A stretch of DNA of 64,000 bases from Trissonchulus latispiculum. Lineage: Eukaryota; Nematoda; Enoplea; Enoplida; Ironidae. Positions 21,362-32,006 of the stretch are shown here, piece by piece. The notes beneath the pieces were generated by a model. The model was not told the DNA's origin. It worked only from the letters and a program-made list of their open reading frames with translations, and ran no database searches. The position numbers and the translations under genes are program-made. The first letter of the stretch is position 1. Each line of letters opens with the position of its first letter. The DNA lies in NCBI GenBank assembly GCA_030248195.1, contig JASAND010005376.1, forward strand, positions 1-64,000, in the 5' to 3' direction.

Positions 21362-23075
21362 ATCGTAGGAGTAATATCGTAACTTTTGGCAATTAGAAAT
21401 GTTTAGAATGATGAGACCCATCGATTGAGTATCTATTTGTATTTACTCGATGATTTTAAGATTTCGCCATTTTTGTCCGGGAAGCCGAATTTGCGTCTCT
21501 GACAGCAAAATTGAACAAAATATACATTGCTTCTTACTGCTGCGGTCAATTTTGCACACATATTTATAGTATTAGAGACATATATGTGACATAATTTGAG
21601 CCCAATCGGATGCCTACAGCGGGTTAAGTCTCAAACGAACCACCTACGATAATGCTGCAGGTCAGCAAACTTGTGAGACTGCTGTGAACGTTATGAAAAA
21701 CGAAAATCATCGAAACTTTTAACTAGTGCATTTGTTGAAGGGTCCTCATATCTATGTGACAAAGTTTGAGCGCAATCGAAGAAAAATTTTGTCATTTGTG
21801 AATTTGGTATGGCCCCATTAATTTAATGAAGATTTAAAGGATCCGATGATAGGTTATAATATTATTAGATTATAAATGCTCACTACCTAAGCTTTTTATA
21901 TTATATTATGAATAGATATATTTGTTTTGAGGGGTAAGTGACGAAGTTATACTACTGTAGTCTTTTTACGACATTTGACCTTGAGCCGCATTCGAAAAAT
22001 ATTACTCTCACATTTTTGACTCATCATGTGGCTCCCTTTGTCCACAAATGAACCAATCAGAACCAGTGACAAAAGGGACAAAACCTGTTGTTAGGATATC
22101 ATTTCAGAAATTACAAAAGCCATAGAAAGCGACCGGTTCTTACTGTAGTACACTCTCTGCAGCTTCCAATTTTTGTCAAAATTTTGCAGTTTTTGTCTTC
22201 ATGTCTATACTTTGAAAGTACCACAGCTACCGTATAGTGAAAACAGTAGGTTGCGATTCTGATAAAGGGATAACCAAGTATTCAATGTGTCATTTCCCCA
22301 ATGAAGCTACTATAGGTTTCGAGCGAAGTTTTGGATTTATATCGGAATTATACTTATTTGCTGGTTTCAAACTAAAAGTTTGAACACATAGAACCCGATT
22401 TTGGGCTTTCTGCCATGTTTTGTGGAATTGAAAACTTTTGTGAGTAGAAAGCAAGCGATTCAAATTTTAACTCTATGGATGAAGGGCTACAGATTTTGAG
22501 CGATGGAGAGTGGGGATGTAAAAACAATAGGTCACGTATTTACATTCAGCTAGACTAATAGTAATTTAGTTTGTTGTTTAAACTTTGCTGCTATTTAATT
22601 TGCTTTTGGACAAAACCTTGATAGAAAATAAAAAAATATGCAATTATTAAGCTGAACTGACTGCGTGTTCAAAAAACATTGAAACTCCTGCCGATTTTTT
22701 TACCATTTTCAGTCCAAAATACACTGGAATTCGGTGGAATTCGGTCCTCTATTAATTTTTGGTTACTGCAGCTATACCTGTGCAAGTGAACTCTAAGTGC
22801 ATTCAGCTAACTTGTTTTACTTTTACAGCGCTTCCTGGAATCTGATCTGTTGATTAAAAATGTGTCCTTTTATTAAAAACTTATTAAAACTTATTCACAA
22901 AAACAGTACATATGGCCCAAAGGTTGTAGAAAGGAAAAACTGTGGACGGAAAGGCAAACGGGTGGCCCTGCCTGATGCACAGTTTGGGTTTATTTGGATT
23001 GGCCATGGTAAAGTAGCAACAAAATCACTAGTTTTGGCCCCAAACGTTTTTGGTCCAATTTTTGGGTATCTCCAC
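21362..23075. other. Intergenic; contains second copy of a dispersed repeat (22100-22216)
   Basis: 22100-22216 matches 17335-17460 (see that entry). The remainder is AT-rich, and I find no exon with both coding character and splice sites. Confidence 0.45.
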
Positions 23076-23079
23076 TTAA

Positions 23080-24894
23080 GGTGGTGATTCCTTTCGGGCA
23101 CATATTGTTATTTGGCGGCGTAAATCAAGATGAAATTTGACGAAACTTTCCGAAATAAGTTCCTTTAGCGTTCTAACACCCTCCGCTCAATCCCGATTCA
23201 AAAATACGAGATTTCCGGTCAGAGTGGTTTTTCCCGATTTCTGAAAGTTTGGCACCTGCTATACAGTTATGACTATATTCATTCGAAAGATCTCATTGAG
23301 CTTCACATTTTTGTTTTTAAAGCAAGTTTCTAGCTTTTCTCTATCGTGAGATATAGCCGATTTTCTTATTTTGGCGTCGAAAACTTGTCATTTTGCAGAA
23401 ATCAAATAATCCAACATTTCTTGAACTACGCAAGCCGTAAAATCAAACTAAGGGCGTCCATTTGAAGGTCTCAAAGGGACAAGTTATCCGACGCATGATC
23501 GTATTCCAACTGCTATCCTGTAGGCTGCTATCATAAAAAATGTAGTTTTTGCAAAAACACGACCAATTTTCTTCCAAAGATTGTGGAGCATTCACCATGC
23601 AAGTTGGAGGGCTGATACTGAACAAATGTGTTCTGCACAAATATACCCAGGGACGATTTTTTAGTTGCCCCGATTGGTGTTTTCTAGCTATAGTAATCGC
23701 TTGACAAATTTGGAAAAAGTAGGCAAAATACAGGTTACGCACACATTTCAGCTTATTTCTCTATAACAGGGATGGAAACTGGGTCATGGGTCACTGGGTC
23801 ATGGGTCGTTTGGGTCGCCATTTTTGCTTGGGTCACTGGGTCTTGGGTCACCAATTTTGTAAGCCGTTTGGGTCAGGATTGGTCTGGGTCAAGCTGCTTG
23901 TGGGTCACTTTGGGTCTGGGTCAGCAATTTTTATTGAGTCATTTTGGGTCTGGGTCACAGGGTCTTACCAAATTTCAAATTCGAAGATCTGGCTTTGTTC
24001 CAATTGCGTGAAAGTGTCGCTGCTAAACAAATTTTTCGCGCCTTCGGCGCGAATTTTAAATTGAATTTAGTATTGCTTCTATGAAACCAGTAGAGTTAGC
24101 TGTGACTTGTCAGGCCATTATGTTTTCGCCGGTTCACGTAACAAAACCATGTACACTTCCATAGATTTTAAAATTTTAAAATTTTAAATATTTTGCTACA
24201 TCAACCAATCAGATCTTCCACTTAAAATAACTATTATTGAAAAAGAATGAAAATGACAAGATTGAGGAGCTTCGAACCTACAAACTACATATAGGTACAT
24301 ATGTATAGGTATACCTCTTACCCAACTTCAAAAATCAAATTACGGCGTTTCAAAACCACTTCACAAAAAGATAATGTTAAGTCCGTTAAGGTCGAGTTAT
24401 TTTATTGGGTCATTTGGGTCTGGGTCACGATAATTCTTGGGTCAGCTGGGTCTGGGTCACGAAAACGATTGGGTCAGTTGGGTCTGGGTCTCGGAATTTT
24501 CAAATTTCGTGGGTCGCCTTGGGTCTGGGTCAAATTTACGTATGGGTCAAGTGGGTCATGGGTCAGAAATAATGACCCAGTTTCCATCCCTGCTCTATAA
24601 CGAAGAGCGATTTCACAATAAATAAAAAATCGTCCCCAGCTATTTGATGGAGGCATCGAATGATATAACCGATGTCTTGCGAAAAAAATTTACTTGAGTC
24701 TGCAAAAATTCTGGAAGATTATACTTCTTCTAAAATGTGTTAAAAATATTTTAGAAAAGCAATATTAGTTTCGTGGCATGCATTAAAAAGAGAAAATGTC
24801 AAGCTACATTTTGATATAAAAATGGATTCTTAACTCCAAGTAATGAATGAGTAATAATGGTGCAAACTTTATGTGACCAAAGGGAATCACCACC
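23080..24894. mobile_element. TTAA-flanked DNA element, interrupted by a hAT-type MITE
   Basis: TTAA lies at both borders (23076-23079, 24895-24898), directly outside terminal inverted repeats GGTGGTGATTCC and GGAATCACCACC. Without the nested MITE and its 8-bp duplication the element is about 981 bp, close to the 1,009-bp relative at 44616-45624, with which it shares its termini and the internal phrase GATGAAA..GACGAAACTTTCC-like. TTAA duplication is typical of piggyBac and Kolobok groups, but the terminal sequence does not decide between them. There is no transposase ORF. Truncated relatives lie at 30949 and 34127. Confidence 0.82.
23767..24592. mobile_element. hAT-type MITE with GGGTC repeat arms, copy 2 (inverted), nested
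   Basis: The ends CAGGGATGGAAACTGGGTCA and TGACCCAGTTTCCATCCCTG are flanked by a perfect 8-bp duplication CTCTATAA (23759-23766, 24593-24600). The left part reads as the reverse complement of the right part of the copy at 4926-6126 (GGGTCATGGGTCACTGGGTC, then TTTGGGTCGCCATTTTTGC), so it is inserted the other way round. It holds the same GCGCC-TTCG-GGCGC hairpin near 24040. At 826 bp it is an internally shorter copy. It interrupts the TTAA element. Confidence 0.92.
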
Positions 24895-24898
24895 TTAA

Positions 24899-25421
24899 AT
24901 AAGTATTCTGTCCAAAACCTGCTACTAACCTATGTTAAGCTGTGGATATGTGGCTATTAATGGGCAAAAGTGTGAATGCGTAGGTTGTCGGGGGTTTCTG
25001 CAATCTGATTGGCTGTTGGCGATCCATGCCACAACCCCCATTTTTGGCGTCATCCCAAGCAGAGGCGGTATGTGCAGTCTAACTGGTTGACCCCCTTCCC
25101 AAATGACGGGGGCATTCGTGCCTCTCGTATTTTGGTGGTGGAACACAGTGACCCAATGCAGAGTAGAAAAGCCCTCTAGTGGCTTACTCTTCTTCTTAAA
25201 AATAATTGTTAACTTTGCACTCTCGGTACTATTAGAGATAGTCGGGTTCATAGATTTTTAGCTTGACTAAAAAATTGTCACAGTCATGTTACCTTCGCGT
25301 ATAAGTTTTCTTATATATAAATTAACATAAGTTTAACTTCGCATATAAGTTTCGCATATAAGTTTATAAGTTTAACTTCGCATATTTTTTGTTTAGTTTG
25401 CCCGTCTCCCTGCTCTTTAAA
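24899..25421 (+). other. Upstream region of the COX18 gene
   Basis: No TATA box or other motif can be assigned with confidence. Near 25290-25385 a phrase TTCGCATATAAGTTT recurs about three times as an irregular short tandem repeat directly before the first exon. The non-ATG open frame starting at 25389 is ignored in favour of the ATG at 25422. Confidence 0.4.
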
Positions 25422-25907
25422 ATGAAGTTATTGCAACTGACGTGGTCGCATCAACTGTGCATCAACTCCCGATGCTTTGCTCCAAAATATTCTATACAGT
25501 TTCGCCTGTGGCGTAAACTCAGCACTGCCAGCGGTCGAGTTTCACCAAAACTACGGCAGCCTTTACTGTCCTCCAATCGTATGCTACCTTTCAGTCGTAG
25601 ACTGCAGTCAACCTCTATATTAACCTTTTTTGGTGATACAACGCTGGTGAAGGGGCTTGAGTCCTGCATTATGGCCTTGCATGACTTCACTGGACTACCG
25701 TGGTGGGCCAGCCTAATTCTGACGGCACTTAGCATTAAGCTAGCCCTCCTGTGGCCCACTATCTACATACAGAAACAGATACGTCTAAGCTATCAGCTGG
25801 CACCGATTCGGGATAAATTAAGACAGGAAATCCATCAGGAGGTGGAAGTTCGGGGGCAAGCCAAAAACTGGTCCAAGGATTTGAAGGAAAAGATGGTTCA
25901 GGATCAG
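25422..25907 (+). CDS. COX18: COX18/Oxa1-family mitochondrial insertase, exon 1
   Basis: Proteins of this family sit in the mitochondrial inner membrane. COX18 moves the C-terminal tail of cytochrome oxidase subunit 2 across it. The exon encodes 162 residues from an ATG in good context (AAAATGAAG). It begins with a basic Ser/Arg-rich leader without acidic residues for about 65 positions, as expected of a mitochondrial presequence. Then come MALHDFTGLPWWASLILTAL, the signature first helix of the YidC/Oxa1/COX18 family, and a charged matrix loop with QLAPIRDKL. It ends at CAG before donor GTGTGT (25908), phase 0, and continues in exon 2. OXA1L is the alternative. The GLPWW motif and short length favour COX18. 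Confidence 0.82.
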
Positions 25908-26118
25908 GTGTGTTTTACATGTTTCAGGATTTTGACAGTTTGAAGAACACGAATTTTGAAAAATAAATCAAAAACTTACACCTTATTGTGTCTTTGGTTG
26001 AAATCTAATTGGGAGACGTCTCAGCTAACTTGTATCTGTGATAGATTTATTGAAGTGTAAGTTCGTTCGTTTAAGCTGTTTGAGGTTCTGGGATTACAAC
26101 GTGTAAATTTTACTTTAC

Positions 26119-26569
26119 CAAACGTATATAATAGGAAGAGTGGGAAGTTTAGCCCTTCCCAATGGACATGGCCTGCAAGATGCTGGGCACATTAAGGCCG
26201 AAATCTAGGGGGGTTCCACTTCACTTACCATTGTTCAGCATGTGTTTATATTCGTTTGAACTAAAACGCATCTGATTGGATAATCGACACCTTATGTCAA
26301 ATTTACGTTTATAAGCGGACCCGCCCAGAGATCTCGGGGGGTACCGCTTAGCGTTGTTAAGCGTGTGTTTATATGCAGTCGAACTGAAAAGCGTCTGATT
26401 ACTCAGCTACCGTAATCCTCATCAGTGCTTTTCAGTTCGACTGTATATAAACACGCGCTTAACATAAGTTAAGTGGAACCCCCCCCGACATTTCGGCCTT
26501 AATGTTCCGAGCATGTCGCAGGCCATTTCGAAGGGCTAAGTTTCCCACTTTCGGTATTATATACTCTTG
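26119..26569. mobile_element. Palindromic element, CAAGAGT family, copy 1 (COX18 intron 1)
   Basis: The 451-bp element begins CAAACGTATATAATAGGAAG and ends TATTATATACTCTTG, flanked by a perfect 7-bp duplication ACTTTAC (26112-26118, 26570-26576). The arms mirror each other through GTGGGAA, GGCCTGCAAGATGC, CATTAAGGCCGAAAT, a G/C tract and GTGTTTATAT. The centre near 26345-26400 carries further self-complementary blocks. It has no ORF. The 7-bp duplication with CA-type ends is compatible with P-like or Dada-like elements but does not prove either. Confidence 0.85.
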
Positions 26570-26802
26570 ACTTTACCTATTTAAAATCGTCAAGAAAATG
26601 AAAAAATTTCTAGATATTAATTTCTTTTATTTGACTCGGCTTCATAGAGCACGTTTTTTAAAGGCAAAAGTTAGAACTCGAAATCCAGTGGCTGAGTGTT
26701 TCAAGCTCAAAGTAACAAAATTTTAAAATTTCGAAGCCGAGCCTTTAATGTACGCGTTGAAAGAGAATTATATTCACTGGTGGGTTGCTCAATAGGTACG
26801 AC

Positions 26803-27430
26803 CAAGAGTTTATAATAGGAAGAGTACGACACCGTACCCTTCCTAGTGCTTTTCAGCTTCTAGATGCTCGGCACATTAAGGCCGAAATCTCGGGGGGGGG
26901 TCACGGTTAACACTGTTAACCATGTGTTTATATGCGTTTGAACTAAAACGCATCTGATTGGCTGTTCGCTTACCTCATGTCAATTTTACGTGTATAAGCT
27001 GACCCCCCCCCCCGAGATCTCGGGGGGGCTCAGCTTAACGTTGTTAAGCGTGTGTTTATATGCGTTTGAACTGAAATGCATTTGATTGGTTACTTAGCTA
27101 TCGTAGCCCTCACCAGTGCATTTCAATAGCAGCAGTGAAGCAGCCAATCAAATGCATTTCAGTTCAAACGCATATAAACACACGCTTAACAACGTTAAGC
27201 TGAGCCCCCCCGAGATCTCGGGGGGGGGGGTCAGCTTATACACGTAAAATTGACATGAGGTAAGCGAACAGCCAATCAGATGCGTTTTAGTTCAAACGCA
27301 TATAAACACATGGTTAACAGTGTTAACCGTGACCCCCCCCCGAGATTTCGGCCTTAATGTGCCGAGCATCTAGAAGCTGAAAAGCACTAGGAAGGGTACG
27401 GTGTCGTACTCTTCCTATTATAAACTCTTG
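26803..27430. mobile_element. Giant near-perfect palindrome, CAAGAGT family, copy 2 (COX18 intron 1)
   Basis: The 628-bp element starts CAAGAGTTTATAATAGGAAG and ends with its complement, flanked by GTACGAC on both sides (26796-26802, 27431-27437). The two arms of about 300 bp are almost identical: ACGACACCGTACCC, CTTCTAGATGCTCGGC, GCCGAAATCTCGGGGGGG, GGTTAACACTGTTAACC and CGCATCTGATTGGCTG all occur in both arms in opposite sense. Inside each arm are smaller perfect palindromes such as CCGAGATCTCGG and TTAACGTTGTTAA. The spacer at the centre is about 25 bp near 27110-27130. A hairpin this complete can extrude or stall replication. It is non-coding. Confidence 0.9.
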
Positions 27431-27967
27431 GTACGACAAATCAATACTGCTTGTTGGCGGACATTTCAATGCAAAACCGACTTAATGCTTGCCTGCTTTT
27501 GGTTTACAGTCAAAACTTTAACCTAACTGTCCTAATTTTTTCCTCTGACTATAACTTCCTATAACTTACACATATTACTACCTACTACAGGACACATCGT
27601 TCTTTTGAAAGAGATATATTTTCTTATTTTTTTCTTATCTCATTTACTGTCAAGTGATACAGAATTTGCATATACATTCTTGCAAACTCAAAAGGTGACT
27701 GATTTTGCCTACGCGATTAAACGCAGAACGGAGGTCATGCAAAATTCGCGTGCCATTATTTTGCCTGTCACGCTTTGAATATTTTTGACCATCTCTGATG
27801 TTGTTCGTTGACATTTTGCGCACAAAACTTCCATAGTGCATATTAGAAAACCTAATTTCAATAAAAACCTAACTATCCGGATCTTCTAGACCAAAGACCA
27901 TGGAGTATCAATATAGGTTTTACTCAAGATTTCGATTGCATGGTTTCATCGCAGGTATGATTTTTAG

Positions 27968-28115
27968 ATTACAGCAGCCTATACAGATCTTTACAAAAGG
28001 ACTGGATTTAATTCGTTGGGCGCAACAATAGTGCGACTATTTACTGAAATTCCACCCTGGATTTGCCCTTTTCTGGCTGTTCGAAATATTGCCACAAATC
28101 CTGCAATCAGTGAAG
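27968..28115 (+). CDS. COX18: COX18 insertase, exon 2
   Basis: After acceptor TTTTTAG, phase 0 reading (matching the end of exon 1) gives ITAAYTDLYKRTGFNSL, then RLFTEIPPWICPFLAVRNI. This carries the family features: the Y..LYKR.G.N loop end and the second helix with E.P.W...F.A.RN. It stays open until a TGA after 28115. The most likely donor is GAAG|GTTGGT at 28116, phase 1, although GTGAAG at 28110 is possible. The alternative frames are closed. The splice ends are less certain than the coding core. Confidence 0.7.
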
Positions 28116-28276
28116 GTTGGTTCAGGATTGGTTGAAGTGGAAATAAAAGATCCTGCAAACGTAGCTTTAAAATACAATACTTACGTTAAGTTCAAATTCG
28201 ATTGTGCCCCATAGGTCTAGCCTGCACACGGAAAGTAGTTAGCTGAAACATGAAAAAGTATTAGGTCTGGTTTCAG

Positions 28277-28369
28277 AGGTATGTCAAAATCTCCAGATGT
28301 TTTTGCATGGCATCGCTGGAAGATTTGGCTCAAATTGTACTGATTTGTAGCCTTAGTGACCCTGCCACA
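28277..28369 (+). CDS. Possible COX18 exon 3
   Basis: The window has acceptor TGGTTTCAG|AGG and donor CCACA|GTAAGC, and the reading frame between them is open at both borders in phase 0 (31 residues, including MASLEDLAQIVLICSLSDPA). Position in the gene and the LSDP phrase resemble the segment of COX18 that precedes the third helix (usually a DLT.PD motif). If the frame is continued past the donor it reads SFIMFPSQLGRYFDNSVEYQ, which could be the helix itself. The phase does not fit the favoured exon 2 donor. Treat it as a weak guess. Confidence 0.3.
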
Positions 28370-29555
28370 GTAAGCTTCATTATGTTTCCGTCGCAATTAG
28401 GCAGATATTTTGATAATTCAGTTGAATACCAATTCTACTGCATACGGGGTCCGAATCTGGAAGAGCCTAACCCTACTTTTACAACGGGTCTACCCCTAAA
28501 AAATCCAAAATTTTAAGGGCTCTACACCACAAAGTACCTAAATAAACACTAAGATTTTTACAAGTGTTGCCAAAAACTACTGAAAAATGACCATTTCTAG
28601 CAATTACTAGGGAATTCTTTGAAACAAATGCCAAAATTTGCTAAAAAAGTTTTGGTCCTAAAACTCTCCGAGGCGTCAACCCCTTTTTCCTCTTCTGGAC
28701 CAGAGGGCCTGTCTTTTTTTTCTTCTCGCTGAAGGTGTCTACCTTTTTTTGTCAGTCGGTCGTTCATCTTTGTCATTCCGCCCACGTTATTTCATTCTAT
28801 GCCCAGAATCAACTCTGTAATTGTAGTAATTTTATTTTTCATAAAATTTTTCAGTAGAAATTTTGTCAAGAACTTTTGTTTCAGATCTGAAATCGGATGG
28901 TTTGTTATGGTTCACCGATTTATCCGTGGCCGATCCCTATTGTCTTCTGCAATTCATTTATATTCTGACGTTGGCAGCTTCACTTTATGTAATGTTAACC
29001 TAATTATTTGAAACTAAGATTCAATTTTAAGAGTCTGTAGTCTGCACCTAAGTCCCCGTAAAGGCGTCTGGAGGTACTCGGACCTTGAGCCATTGTGGTT
29101 AGCTTTGGCTGCCGCAGTCAGACTTGTTTTTGCTGGGCTTATCTTCTCCAGCCTGGACGGTTGATTTCTGCAGCCGTCTTTACCGGTTTGTCCAACTGAA
29201 GCTATGTCATCTCTTGAGGTGTCCATTATAGATGGGAGCCATCTGGCTTCCTTTAAGTGGAATAGGTGCCTGGTTATTGTCTCAGGTGACGCTTTGAAAA
29301 AATTCAAAGTCCTCAACAAATTTCAGAGTTCGCAAAAAATTTTAAGAAAGCAGCAGAAGTCAAGACGAATTATATTCTAGTTAAGTTTTGAACGGTCTTC
29401 AAGAGGAAAGCCATTAAATCCACCTATGCATCACCTATTCATTAATTGTGCGAAATTTCTTAATACCAATATTTCTCCAATACTACCCATTAGCGACTGT
29501 GTTTGTGATAAACTAAATAAAATAAAATTAAAATTAAAATTAAAATAAATTTCAG
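28370..29555 (+). other. COX18 intron or missing exon region
   Basis: One exon encoding the third helix is expected between exon 2 and exon 4 and is not securely located. A minus-strand open stretch (29014-29319) has no family match and I do not call it. A short A-rich run AATTAAAATTAAAATTAAAA precedes the acceptor at 29555. Confidence 0.4.
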
Positions 29556-29723
29556 CATAGTCATCGCCGTGCTACAAAGGCAATTCTGGCAACTTCCCGT
29601 CAAGCGTTGACAACCAGTATGATTTCGGAAACTGAAATGATTCTCAGCAGGAATCATTGGATTCAGACTTTCTATTTCACATCAGGCTTGATAGTCTGCT
29701 ATCTGGTTCTGGATGAACCGGCG
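29556..29723 (+). CDS. COX18: COX18 insertase, exon 4
   Basis: The exon lies between acceptor ATAAATTTCAG and donor GCG|GTAGGT, is 168 nt long and open in phase 0 at both ends. It encodes a basic stretch (HRRATKAILATSRQ) and then HWIQTFYFTSGLIVCYLVLD followed by EPA. Joined in phase 0 to the terminal exon this gives LDEPA|MISFFLAS, which lines up with the family pattern of a helix, a proline-containing turn (A..P), then the last helix. The primary sequence is diverged. The assignment rests on phase, order and this junction. Confidence 0.6.
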
Positions 29724-29997
29724 GTAGGTGCTCCAATTCCGATTTCATTTTCATGCTGTTTCCTTATCACATTATCATTATTATTATTATTTTCTTTTTC
29801 TTATATTATTTTTATCCCATTGCTTTCCTTTTCTGTTTCTTCTATGCTGAGCTAGTATCTTAGACTCAACGGGTAAAAAACACTAAAGAAACACTAAAGA
29901 GTATGTATCAGTAGGGGGTGGGCGCGTTTGTTTCCAACTTGATGTTAGAGGGAAGCAGGCACAGGAAAAACTGTTAAGCCTGACTGAAAGGTCAGGG

Positions 29998-30085
29998 TAT
30001 GGCCCGGTGGCGTCAGTGATAAGCTCGTCTCATTGCAGCGCGGAAGGGCTGTGGTTCGATCCCAGACTAGTGTTGTTCACCGGCC
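29998..30085 (+). repeat. tRNA-derived SINE-like unit
   Basis: An A box TGGCGTCAGTGATAAGCTCG (30008-30027) and a B box GGTTCGATCCC (from 30053) are spaced as in polymerase III genes, and the unit is bracketed by GGCCCGGTG and CACCGGCCC, which pair with each other. The anticodon region does not form a canonical stem. It lies in the intron between COX18 exons 4 and 5. Confidence 0.6.
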
Positions 30086-30734
30086 CAATTTTTCCGTTTC
30101 CGTAGAAACAGTTTTTGCGAGCAATCCAAAATTGCAAACAAAAATAGGAAATAGCTGACAATTTTCAAGGAGGATGGTTGCCACTATGTATAATGCGAGT
30201 AGAAGGAAAAATTTTCAGTGGCCGGTCGGTCGGCCCGTACTGCTCGTCTGTTAGTGTCTCGGCTGTGGACTCGGCCAATGGCCAGTCGATCTAGACACGA
30301 CCGGTGAACAACACTATCAAGAACGGGCTAATTCTTTACTTTCAAACTCTAATTAAGTTCCCTAAAAGCAATCACTGTCTTAATTTCACACGGTTTCTGA
30401 GCACGACATTATCAGGGCCCGAGCAACTTGTTTGTCGCTTTGTGCACTGGACATTGGCATTCGTCAAGGTCCGTCAAGATTTGTCAAAGAAAGCTACATA
30501 CAAAATGCACGGGTTTATCGGCGGTTTATCCGTCAGTTCTGGCTATAGCGCTTCCCATTTGCCCGAATTGTTCCACTGATCAAAAATCGAATGTTGGTTC
30601 CAATTAAGAGCCGGAAACAACTTAGACTAATTTTGTGAACTTGGGGCTTTGGCTGATTTTGGTCGTTCCTGACTATACTTTTTTCCAAACCGTGCATTTA
30701 GCTTTGCTCCATGTTCGCTAATTATTTGTTTCAG

Positions 30735-30845
30735 ATGATTTCCTTCTTTCTAGCCTCAGTTACAACGTTCGGCTTGGTTCAGAATAGTTTGCTTTCTTCG
30801 CCTCAACTGAGCAAATTCATGAAAAGGAAGTTCAGGAATAGCTAA
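30735..30845 (+). CDS. COX18: COX18 insertase, terminal exon
   Basis: The acceptor TTTGTTTCAG is followed by a phase-0 reading of 36 residues to TAA (30843-30845): MISFFLASVTTFGLVQNSLL then SSPQLSKFMKRKF. It matches the conserved C-terminal helix of COX18 (W..SS..GL.QN.LL.SP). It also matches the terminal exon of the paralog at 7704, which independently supports the frame and the splice site. The highly basic C-terminus fits the matrix-facing tail of the family. Confidence 0.75.
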   Translation: MISFFLASVTTFGLVQNSLLSSPQLSKFMKRKFRNS

Positions 30846-30948
30846 GGAAAACGACATTGCTGAAGAGACCATGGATTCCATTGTTTTTTCAAAAGACACA
30901 GAAATATGTAAAATTATTTTTCTGTTAAGCTTTACCGACATCTGACTC

Positions 30949-31150
30949 GGTGGTGACTCTTTTTGGTAATGTATTATTGGTTGATGGTCCGAAACAAGTT
31001 GTAAGTTGACAAAACGTTTCCAAATAAATTCATTTAGCGTTCCAACACCCTCCGCACACCATTTCAAAAATTTAATGTTTCCGTCAAAGGCAGTTTATAC
31101 CAATTTCTGACACTGTACAGTTATGGATATATTTATTTGAAGCTCGTTAA
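30949..31150 (+). mobile_element. Truncated TTAA-family element
   Basis: GGTGGTGACTCTTTTTGG at the left, then AAACGTTTCCAAATAA, TTCATTTAGCGTTCCAACACC and CAGTTATGGATATATTTATT, follow the order of 23080-23290 in the TTAA element. The right end is missing. It lies within the 3' side of the COX18 gene, possibly in its untranslated region. Confidence 0.65.
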
Positions 31151-31404
31151 GCTCTACATGTTAGCATTAGCAGTCGGATATTGATAATATTGCATCAGGG
31201 GCTAATGCGAATTATCTAAAATCGCTTTTGAAAAATGTAATTTGTTTAACTTGGGCAATAAACATGTTAAATGGCAACATAATTTTTCAGGTCAAGAGAT
31301 AAACTCAGTTAGTGAAGCTAAGGATCTGGGATAACCGTTTCTGCAAATTTAAAGTTTTCTGAACATGTATATAAATAAAATTGCGAAAAGTCGTTTTCAA
31401 TTAG

Positions 31405-31797
31405 TTAATTTAATCTGCAGAAATCTTCGATCTCGACTGGTAGGTTTGTTGTGTATGTGAGATCTAAACTGGTAGGGCAGATAAAGTCAAAACAGTCACA
31501 AGTCCATGGAGCTACTGTTATTGAGGGTGTTGTTGTCGACAGAGTCCAAATGGTTGCTAGTAAACCTGGACCCGGGGGTGGGGATTTGTTGTGACGGAGA
31601 ACGTGCTCCCAGTTGATTCCAAAAGGATGGTCAGAAAATAGTTGACTAATCCACCACTTTTTCTTCCGGAAAGTTTCGTCGTCAGAAAAATCCATTACAG
31701 TTACTAATAATTGATCTAATGTATGGGTATGGTTCCTGAAATCACACGAAAGAGGTTTACTAGCATCCATTTTTCGAATGTCACTGTGATAATCTGC
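31405..31797 (-). pseudogene. Duplicated ORF fragment of unknown retroelement (minus copy)
   Basis: Starting at ATG 31770 on the minus strand, the protein begins MDASKPLSCDFRNHT and continues TLDQLLVTVMDFSDDE and WWISQLFSDHPFGINWEHVL. The same 75-residue block is encoded on the plus strand at 33529-33753, and the DNA identity begins at the shared phrase ATTCGAAAAATGGATGC. Beyond KSP the two copies diverge by frameshift. The protein is not recognised. It may be the N-terminal part of the Penelope-like element lying between the copies, but nothing in it proves that. Confidence 0.5.
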
Positions 31798-31919
31798 TAT
31801 AACTATAACTGCTGTCTTGCTATAACTCGCAAATCTAGTCGTTGACCGCAATAGGCTTTGTCCTCTATAACTCCCGGCGAATGTGATAATCTGAAAGTCA
31901 ATTTGAAACTTAACTTAAC

Positions 31920-32003
<84 letters not shown>
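31920..32003 (+). repeat. (TTG)n microsatellite, tail of the Penelope-like element
   Basis: About 28 perfect TTG units. On the minus strand this is (CAA)n and follows directly after the 3' end of the Penelope-like element, so it may have been made or captured at insertion. Confidence 0.85.

Positions 32004-32004
<1 letters not shown>

Positions 32005-32006
<2 letters not shown>

Noticed and set aside
25389..25421. Start of COX18 at a TTG codon
   Set aside because: An ATG in good context lies at 25422 and the leader is complete from there.
29014..29319. Minus-strand 101-residue frame in the COX18 intron
   Set aside because: No motif, no splice context and no support on either strand. It might be repeat-derived but cannot be assigned.
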